This document shows, in pieces, positions 58,204 through 64,000 of a stretch of DNA of 64,000 nt (position 1 is the stretch's first letter; each line of letters starts with the position of its first letter). The stretch spans positions 1 through 64,000 of the forward strand of contig JANYDY010000016.1 of the NCBI GenBank assembly GCA_025363435.1, in the 5' to 3' direction. Source of the DNA: Betaproteobacteria bacterium (GTDB taxonomy: Bacteria; Pseudomonadota; Gammaproteobacteria; Burkholderiales; SG8-41). A program made the position numbers and the translations under genes. The notes below the pieces were generated by a model. It was not told where the DNA came from. It did not search any database and worked only from the letters and a program-made list of their open reading frames with translations.

Positions 58204-58929
58204 ATGAAACTCGACATCTTTCTGCAGCAGGTTCCGGACGGCGACGGCACATGGTGGCAATCGCTGGCCTCCGGTTTGCAGTGGACACTGTTGGTCGCGC
58301 TGCTGGCATGGATCATGGCCTTTGCGCTGGGCTCACTGGTCGGCGTTGCGCGCACCACCGACAAGCGCTGGCTGACACGCCTTGGCGACACCTACGTCGA
58401 ACTGTTCCGCAATATTCCGCTGCTGGTGCAGTTTTTTCTCTGGTACTTCGTCGTGCCTGGCCTGATTCCATCGGTCAAGGTCTGGGTCACCACACTTGAT
58501 CCGACGCAGCATCAACTCGTCACCGCCATCGTCTGCCTGGGCTTTTTCACCTCGGCGCGCATCGCCGAGCAGGTGCGCTCGGGCATTCAGTCGCTGGCGC
58601 GCGGCCAGCGCAATGCCGGTTACGCCGTCGGCCTGACGCAAGTACAGACCTACCGCTTTGTGCTGCTGCCAATGGCGTATCGCATCATCATTCCGCCGCT
58701 GACCTCGGAACTGATGAACCTGATCAAGAATACGGCCGTGGCTTACTCGATCGGACTCACCGAACTGTTTTTCCGCACGCGTGAAATGGGCGAAATGACC
58801 TTTCGCTATTTCGAAGCTTTCGCTGCGGCAACGCTGATCTACATCGTCATCTCAATGGCAGCGAATCGCGTCATGGCATTCATCGAGCGCCGCGTCGCCG
58901 TGCCCGGCTACATTGCAGGATCGCACTGA
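58204..58929 (+). CDS. gltJ: Amino acid ABC transporter permease
   Basis: Permease of 241 residues (HisM/GltJ type) with about five transmembrane helices. The cytoplasmic EAA-like loop is seen as AGYAVGLTQVQTYRFVLLPMAYRIIIPPL. It forms the channel together with the next gene product. It overlaps gltK by one base (TGATG). Confidence 0.92.
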   Translation: MKLDIFLQQVPDGDGTWWQSLASGLQWTLLVALLAWIMAFALGSLVGVARTTDKRWLTRLGDTYVELFRNIPLLVQFFLWYFVVPGLIPSVKVWVTTLDPTQHQLVTAIVCLGFFTSARIAEQVRSGIQSLARGQRNAGYAVGLTQVQTYRFVLLPMAYRIIIPPLTSELMNLIKNTAVAYSIGLTELFFRTREMGEMTFRYFEAFAAATLIYIVISMAANRVMAFIERRVAVPGYIAGSH

Positions 58930-59615
58930 TGGGCGACCTTGATTTTGAAATCATTGGCCGCGCCCTGCCCTATCTCGCCGGCGGCCTGCGCTATACGTTT
59001 CAGCTGACGCTGGTCGCTGCTACCGGCGGCGTTATCTTCGGCACCCTGCTCGCCATGGCGCGCCTGTCGTCGTTCAAACCGCTGGCGCTGGCCGCAGCCG
59101 GCTACGTCAATCTGATGCGCTCGATTCCGCTGCTGCTGGTGATTTTCTGGTTTTATTTCATGATGCCGGTGCTGCTGCAATCGCTGACCGGCGCCGAACG
59201 GCCGCCGCAGATCGGCGCCGAACGCTCGGCTTACATTACGTTCGTGATGTTCGAGGCGGCGTTTTTCTGCGAGATCATGCGTGCCGGCATACAGAGCATT
59301 GCCAAAGGCCAGGCCGGTGCCGGTTACGCACTGGGACTCAACTACTGGCAGGTGATGGGGAAAATCGTGCTGCCGCAGGCCTTCCGCAACATGCTGCCCA
59401 TATTACTGACACAGTCGATTATTCTTTTCCAGGACGTCTCGCTGGTCTCGCTGCTCAACGTCACTGACTTCGTCGGCGCCGCCGTCAAGGTCGCGCAGCG
59501 CGACAGCCGCGTGGTAGAGATGTACCTGTTTGTCGCCGTCGTCTATTTCGTGCTGTGCTTCGCGCTGTCGGCAGCAGTCAAGCGCCTGCAGTTACGTATT
59601 GCAATTGTCCGGTAA
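58929..59615 (+). CDS. gltK: Amino acid ABC transporter permease
   Basis: Second permease of 228 residues, GltK type. The conserved loop GAGYALGLNYWQVMGKIVLPQAFRNMLP contacts the ATPase. VNLMRSIPLLLVIFWFYFMMP is the usual helix signature. Translationally coupled to gltJ, with gltL starting 11 bases later. Confidence 0.92.
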   Translation: MGDLDFEIIGRALPYLAGGLRYTFQLTLVAATGGVIFGTLLAMARLSSFKPLALAAAGYVNLMRSIPLLLVIFWFYFMMPVLLQSLTGAERPPQIGAERSAYITFVMFEAAFFCEIMRAGIQSIAKGQAGAGYALGLNYWQVMGKIVLPQAFRNMLPILLTQSIILFQDVSLVSLLNVTDFVGAAVKVAQRDSRVVEMYLFVAVVYFVLCFALSAAVKRLQLRIAIVR

Positions 59616-59626
59616 CATAGGCCTTC

Positions 59627-60355
59627 ATGATTGCCATCAACAACATCAGCAAATGGTACGGCGGCTTCCGCGTGCTGACCGACTGCAGCACGGCGGTCGC
59701 CAAAGGCGAAGTCGTGGTCGTCTGCGGCCCCTCCGGCTCGGGCAAATCGACACTGATCAAATGCGTCAATGCGCTTGAACCGTTTCAGCAGGGCGAAATC
59801 ACCGTCGACGGCGTGTCGGTCGGTGCCAAAGACACCGATTTGCCGAAGCTGCGCGCGCGTATCGGCATGGTATTTCAGAATTTCGAGCTGTTTCCGCACC
59901 TTTCAGTGATGGAAAACCTCACGCTTGCGCAGATCAAGGTGCTCGGGCGCACGCCGGAAGCGGCAACCGCCAAAGGCGCTGCCTTGCTTGAACGCGTCGG
60001 CCTCGCCGCTCATGCGGCAAAATTCCCCGGGCAGCTGTCGGGCGGCCAGCAGCAGCGGGTGGCGATTGCACGTGCACTGGCGATGGATCCGATCGCCATG
60101 CTGTTCGACGAGCCAACCTCGGCGCTCGATCCCGAAATGATCAACGAGGTACTCGACGTCATGGTTGATCTGGCGAAAGAAGGCATGACCATGATGGTAG
60201 TGACACACGAAATGGGCTTCGCGCGCAAAGTCGCCCACCGTGTTGTCTTCATGGACAAGGGCGAAATCGTCGAGGATGCACCAAAAGAGGATTTCTTCGG
60301 CAAGCCGCGCTCCGAACGTGCGCAGTTGTTTCTCTCAAAAATCCTGCAACACTGA
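59627..60355 (+). CDS. gltL: Amino acid ABC transporter ATP-binding protein
   Basis: ATPase of 242 residues that powers GltIJK. Walker A is GPSGSGKST, the Q-loop is [11 protein letters not shown], the signature is LSGGQQQR, Walker B is [13 protein letters not shown] and the switch His is in VVTHEMGFA. It closes the operon; no obvious terminator follows. Confidence 0.95.
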   Translation: MIAINNISKWYGGFRVLTDCSTAVAKGEVVVVCGPSGSGKSTLIKCVNALEPFQQGEITVDGVSVGAKDTDLPKLRARIGMVFQNFELFPHLSVMENLTLAQIKVLGRTPEAATAKGAALLERVGLAAHAAKFPGQLSGGQQQRVAIARALAMDPIAMLFDEPTSALDPEMINEVLDVMVDLAKEGMTMMVVTHEMGFARKVAHRVVFMDKGEIVEDAPKEDFFGKPRSERAQLFLSKILQH

Positions 60356-60455
60356 TTCCAGCACGGCCGTGCAATCAAAAACTGTTCCAAAGCGGGCGAT
60401 GCTCGCGTAAAATCCTGCGGTTACCGTTTCGCGCTTCGCGCTCAGCAAAGACATC

Positions 60456-60902
60456 ATGCCCGCCACGCAACGACGCATCATCCCGATCAAGCTTGTTACC
60501 GCTGTAACCGCCGCAAAAAAGAAGGCCAAAAAGAAAAAACCCGCTTACGACTGCCGTAAGTGCCCCGGCTATTGCTGCAGCTATCCGCTGATTGAAGTCA
60601 ACAAGCGCGACGTCGCGCGGCTCGCCAAGCACTTTGAAATCACCTACGAGCAGGCCGAAAAGCGCTATACGCGTTACGACAAGTCGGAAAAAGCGATCGC
60701 GCTGCGCCGCCAGAAAGACAAGCATTTCGGCCACATCTGCAAAATGTTCGACACGAAGAAGCGTCAGTGCACGGTCTATGAAGCGCGCCCCGGCGTCTGC
60801 CGCGAATATCCGGTCGCCAAGACCTGCGGCTACTACGACTTCCTCGAATTCGAACGCGACCAGCAGGAAGACAAGAAATTCGTCGCTACGACGAACTCGT
60901 AA
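60456..60902 (+). CDS. YkgJ-family cysteine-cluster protein
   Basis: Protein of 148 residues in the Fe-S or zinc-binding YkgJ family. Seven or more cysteines are arranged as CRKCPGYCC (residues 33-41), CKMF, CTVYEARPGVCREYP and KTCGYYDF, the family order. A Lys/Ala-rich N-terminus (KKKAKKKKP, about residues 21-29) precedes the cluster and looks disordered. The function is unproven. The stop is followed by a two-hairpin dispersed repeat shared with the convergent argE end. Confidence 0.88.
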   Translation: MPATQRRIIPIKLVTAVTAAKKKAKKKKPAYDCRKCPGYCCSYPLIEVNKRDVARLAKHFEITYEQAEKRYTRYDKSEKAIALRRQKDKHFGHICKMFDTKKRQCTVYEARPGVCREYPVAKTCGYYDFLEFERDQQEDKKFVATTNS

Positions 60903-60926
60903 CAGCCGGGTAAGCTCGCCCCCTCC

Positions 60927-61015
60927 GTTCATGGTGAGCTTGTCGAACCATGAACGGGGCGCTGATTAAAATCAATCTGCTCAAACGTTCGCCCTTCGAC
61001 AAGCTCAGGGCGAAC
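60927..61015. repeat. Two-hairpin dispersed repeat, copy 2
   Basis: Palindromes at 60927-60955 (GTTCATGG ... CCATGAAC) and 60987-61015 (GTTCGCCC ... GGGCGAAC), both perfect at the arms, matching 8581-8609 and 8642-8670. The loop sequences TGAGCTTGTCGAA and TTCGACAAGCTCA are exact reverse complements, so the two hairpins could merge into one long stem. Between convergent YkgJ-like and argE ends. Confidence 0.9.
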
Positions 61016-61069
61016 GGGACTTGTTCAGCATTTCCCGCGTGAGCAGCCGCCGGGCCTGCGGACCGACAG

Positions 61070-62248
61070 TCACACTGTCGTGCAGATGCGCGCCATCAGG
61101 CGGCGCATGAATTCCTCGCACTTCAGAACCTGCTCGATCTCGACGTATTCGTCGGCCTTGTGCGCCTGCGCAATCGATCCGGGGCCACAAACTACTGCCG
61201 CAATACCGCGCCGCTGAAAATGCGCGGCCTCGGTGCCGAACGAAACCTTGCCGAAATCCTGATTACCGGACAGTTCCTGCGCGAGTCCGACGACTGCAGA
61301 CTCCGGCGTATTGTTAAGCGCCGGCATCGCCGACAGCGGCGTGATGGAAAACCCGCATGACGCATCGACCGCGTGCATCTCCGGCTCGATAGCCGTTGCA
61401 ATATATTGCGTGAACTCGGCATACATCGCCGCCGGATCGTCACCGGGCAAATTGCGAAACTCGAAGTCAAATGTGCATTCGTTGGGCACAATATTAAGTG
61501 CGGTGCCACCGCGCATGACGCCGGTATGCACGGTCGTGTGCGCAATGTCGAAGCCGCGGTCATACGGCCCGCTGTCGCGATAACGCCGTGCCATGCGCTT
61601 TAAGTACGCCACTGCCTCGGCTGCCGCTTCAACCGCATTGACGCCGTGCGGCGCATACGCGGAATGGCAGGACAGCCCGCGCACCGTGCAGCGGTAACCG
61701 ACCTTGCCCTTGTGCGCGATCACCGGGCGCATCAGTGTCGGCTCACCGACGATGCAGGCATCGGGCCGGATGCCCGCGGCTTCAAGATCCTCGATCAAGC
61801 GGCCGATGCCAAGGCAGCCAACCTCCTCGTCATACGACAGCGCAAAATGCAACGGCCGTATGAGGCCGCGGCGCGCGAATTCCGGCGCGAACGCCAGCGC
61901 AATCGCAACAAAGCTTTTCATGTCGGCGCAACCACGCCCGTACAAGCGGCCGTCGCGCTCAGTCAGGGTAAACGGATCGCTGCGCCAGGCCTGCCCCTCT
62001 ACAGGAACCACATCGGTATGCCCGGACAACACCACACCGCCATCAGTCGCCGGTCCCAGCGTGGCAAACAGATTGGCCTTGCGACGGTCGTCGTCATAGG
62101 TCAAGCGCGTCACCGCACCTGCCGCCGCCAGGTGTGCGCGCGCAAATTCGATCAACTCGAGATTGGATTCGCGGCTGACAGTGGCAAACGCAATCAGCCG
62201 GCGTATCAATTCGAGGCTCGCGGGCGCGGCAGCGCCGGTGGAATTCAT
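61070..62248 (-). CDS. argE: Acetylornithine deacetylase
   Basis: M20-family zinc hydrolase of 392 residues that releases ornithine from N-acetylornithine in arginine synthesis. Metal ligands are in LSGHTDVVPV, YGRGCADMKSF and SYDEEVGCLG; the C-terminal His region is SIAQAHKADEYV. The length matches ArgE. DapE and related M20 deacetylases remain alternatives because substrate residues are not diagnostic. Start ATG 62248. It is divergent from the TPP-enzyme gene, with about 146 bases between. Confidence 0.88.
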   Translation of the reverse strand: MNSTGAAAPASLELIRRLIAFATVSRESNLELIEFARAHLAAAGAVTRLTYDDDRRKANLFATLGPATDGGVVLSGHTDVVPVEGQAWRSDPFTLTERDGRLYGRGCADMKSFVAIALAFAPEFARRGLIRPLHFALSYDEEVGCLGIGRLIEDLEAAGIRPDACIVGEPTLMRPVIAHKGKVGYRCTVRGLSCHSAYAPHGVNAVEAAAEAVAYLKRMARRYRDSGPYDRGFDIAHTTVHTGVMRGGTALNIVPNECTFDFEFRNLPGDDPAAMYAEFTQYIATAIEPEMHAVDASCGFSITPLSAMPALNNTPESAVVGLAQELSGNQDFGKVSFGTEAAHFQRRGIAAVVCGPGSIAQAHKADEYVEIEQVLKCEEFMRRLMARICTTV

Positions 62249-62394
62249 GAAAGGTGTCCGCAGTAAAACGGCAGAATAGGTGCGCAGTCCGCGGGTGTCA
62301 AACCGCCCCGCATAATACGCGGTGGCGCTTTCCGCGACGCATTGCCGGTGCTACCATAACCGCCATTCAAATCGCATGTTTCAGGGGGAGTACC

Positions 62395-64000
62395 ATGCAG
62401 TCTGATAACGAAAATAAAATCGATCGTCGCTCGTTTCTCAAAGGCGCCGCTGCCGCTACCGGCGCTGCAGTCGCCACCGCCAGCAAAATCGCTGCTGCCG
62501 CTGATAGCACCGTCGAAGGTGCAAAGCCGGCGGAAAAACCCAAAGCGGCGACAAAACTACCGAGCGAAACTTTCATTACACACCCCGGCTCGGATTTCAT
62601 GGCCGATGTGCTGAAAAAAATCGGCCTGCAATATATTGCGATCAACCCGGCGGCAGGCTTTCGCAGCCTGCAGGAATCGATCATCAACTATCTCGGCAAT
62701 AAAAACCCCGAGATCATCACCTGCCTGCACGAAGAATCGGCGACGGCAATGGCGCACGGCTACGCCAAGGCCTCGGGTAAACCGATGGCGGTCATGGTGC
62801 ACGGCACCGTCGGCCTGCAGCACGCCTCGATGGCCGTCTACAACGCCTATTGCGACCGCGTACCGATGCTGATTTTCGGCGGCAACGGTATTGATGCGGA
62901 AACACGGCGCCCCGGCGTCGAATGGATACACAGCGCACAGGATCCAGCTGCGCTGGTGCGTGAATTCGTCAAATGGGACGATCAACCGGCATCGCTGCAG
63001 CATTTTGCTGAATCGACGGTGCGCGCCCACCAGTTCACCATGACCGCACCGATGGCGCCGGCCTTCATTGCCATCGATATGGATCTGCAGGAAGAGGAAG
63101 TCGAACATCCGGAGAAACTCAAGATCCCGAAAATCTCGCGCTTGATCCAACCGCAGGGCGACACCAGTGCGCTGCGCGATGCGGCAAAACTGCTCGTCAA
63201 TGCGCAAAAGCCGTTAATCATGGCCGACCGCGCAGTACGCTCGCAGCAAGGCGTGAAAATGCTGGTCGAACTGGCCGAGTCGCTGGGTTCGCCGGTGGTC
63301 GATCTGGGTTCGCGCATGAATTTCCCGACCACCCACGATCTCGATTGCACCTTCATGAAACAGTCGCTGGTGCGCGATGCCGACGTGATTCTGCTGCTCG
63401 AAGTCGGCGACCCCTGGGGCAATCTGAATTCCTTTTCCGACCCGTACAAAAACTATCGCGCGATCCACAAGCCCGACGTCAAGGTGATTTCGATTTCCAT
63501 GCTCGACATCGCGCGCAGCTCCAACTATCAGGACCTGCAGCGCTTCATGCCGTCGGATCTGGCGATCGGCGGCGACGCCGAAGCCACACTGCCCGATTTG
63601 ATCGACGCCGTAAAACGCGCCACCACGCCGGAACGCAAAGCCGCATTTGCCGAACGTGCCAATGCCGTTGCCAAAATGCATCACGAAATGCGCGCGCGCG
63701 ACAAGGAACTGGCAGCAGTCGGCTTTGATGCAACGCCGATTTCCACCGCGCGCCTCAGCGCGGAAATGTGGAATGTCATCAAAAACGAAAAATGGGCTCT
63801 GGTGGTCAGCGACCGCATGCCGTGGGCGCGCCGCCTTTGGCCAATCACCGAGCATTATCAGATGCTCGGCGGTAACGGCGGCTATGGTCTCGGCGGTTAT
63901 GCGCCGATCGCGGTCGGCGCAGCACTCGCCAACAAGGAAAAAGGCATCATCTCGGTGACTTTCCAGCCCGACGGCGACATGATGTATGCGCCGGGCGTCC
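62395..64000 (+). CDS. Tat-exported thiamine-pyrophosphate enzyme (acetolactate-synthase-like), truncated by window end
   Basis: At least 535 residues visible. The Tat signal has DRRSFLKG (residues 10-17), then an Ala-rich core to about residue 38. The TPP PYR domain follows with the catalytic Glu in CLHEESATAMAHGYA (residue 113 or 114), a central domain, and the PP domain start with GGYGLGGYAPIAVGAALAN and QPDGDMM at the edge, where the Mg/TPP motif begins. This resembles acetolactate synthase, benzoylformate decarboxylase and related enzymes, but the exported form and missing 3' end leave the reaction open. The ribosome binding site is GGGGGAG. Reverse-strand open frames here are shadows. 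Confidence 0.9.
   Translation, partial: MQSDNENKIDRRSFLKGAAAATGAAVATASKIAAAADSTVEGAKPAEKPKAATKLPSETFITHPGSDFMADVLKKIGLQYIAINPAAGFRSLQESIINYLGNKNPEIITCLHEESATAMAHGYAKASGKPMAVMVHGTVGLQHASMAVYNAYCDRVPMLIFGGNGIDAETRRPGVEWIHSAQDPAALVREFVKWDDQPASLQHFAESTVRAHQFTMTAPMAPAFIAIDMDLQEEEVEHPEKLKIPKISRLIQPQGDTSALRDAAKLLVNAQKPLIMADRAVRSQQGVKMLVELAESLGSPVVDLGSRMNFPTTHDLDCTFMKQSLVRDADVILLLEVGDPWGNLNSFSDPYKNYRAIHKPDVKVISISMLDIARSSNYQDLQRFMPSDLAIGGDAEATLPDLIDAVKRATTPERKAAFAERANAVAKMHHEMRARDKELAAVGFDATPISTARLSAEMWNVIKNEKWALVVSDRMPWARRLWPITEHYQMLGGNGGYGLGGYAPIAVGAALANKEKGIISVTFQPDGDMMYAPGV

Noticed and set aside
62557..63855. Two minus-strand frames opposite the TPP enzyme
   Set aside because: They lie entirely over a well-supported Tat/TPP coding sequence.

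Overview
The window looks like a chromosomal segment of a GC-rich betaproteobacterium, most likely a Burkholderiales-like lineage. The main evidence is the gene order leuC-leuD-leuB-asd-fimV-truA-trpF-trpB-trpA-accD-folC-SPOR-cvpA-purF followed by metZ, a conserved arrangement in that class. Two orphan Bug-family (tripartite tricarboxylate) binding proteins and a GltIJKL-type amino acid importer fit the same picture. No rRNA, tRNA, CRISPR array, integrase or intact insertion sequence was found.

Layout. 1-1788: end of an MFS transporter, then a lower-GC islet with a possible HEPN-fold protein and a small membrane protein bracketed by inverted hairpin repeats. 1789-8550: Tat-exported aldo/keto reductase, DUF6279 lipoprotein, SCO copper chaperone, Kelch protein, methionine aminotransferase, an HExxH protein and a Bug binding protein. 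8692-32399: a long minus-strand block holding metZ under a SAM-II-type riboswitch, an outer-membrane barrel, purF-cvpA-SPOR-folC-accD-trpABF-truA, fimV, asd-leuBDC, an MFS transporter, aroC and a DUF2339 protein. 32414-48575: an LplT-PlsC fusion, an M17 peptidase, thyA-folA-Sel1, a cluster of two PaaK-like ligases around a methyltransferase, an Orn/Lys/Arg decarboxylase, apbC, metG, a DsrE-like protein and acyP. 48579-64000: dnaE, a DUF4124 protein, a broken EamA transporter, an alpha/beta hydrolase, a second Bug protein, a cupin plus beta-hydroxyacid dehydrogenase pair, gltIJKL, a YkgJ protein, argE and a Tat-exported TPP enzyme that runs off the right edge.

How genes work together. The minus-strand block supplies amino acids (Leu, Trp, Asp family, Met, aromatic), folate, purine and malonyl-CoA. 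Its joints are overlapping or nearly so, and the clearest internal transcription stop is the strong terminator between fimV and truA. metZ is set apart by its own riboswitch and attenuator. thyA and folA form a thymidylate/folate pair.

Most striking items. (1) metG carries an in-frame DUF559 (PD-(D/E)XK-like) nuclease cassette bounded by 38-bp inverted repeats, inserted in the linker before the C-terminal tRNA-binding domain. The anticodon-binding region just upstream is unusually AT-rich, which suggests a mosaic gene. (2) The metZ leader has a SAM-II-like aptamer with an 11-nt segment exactly complementary to the terminator loop and 3' arm, a readable on/off switch. (3) Two PaaK-like ligases flank a methyltransferase of unknown pathway. 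(4) An EamA transporter is interrupted by a single in-frame TGA. (5) The same two-hairpin repeat sits at two convergent gene junctions.
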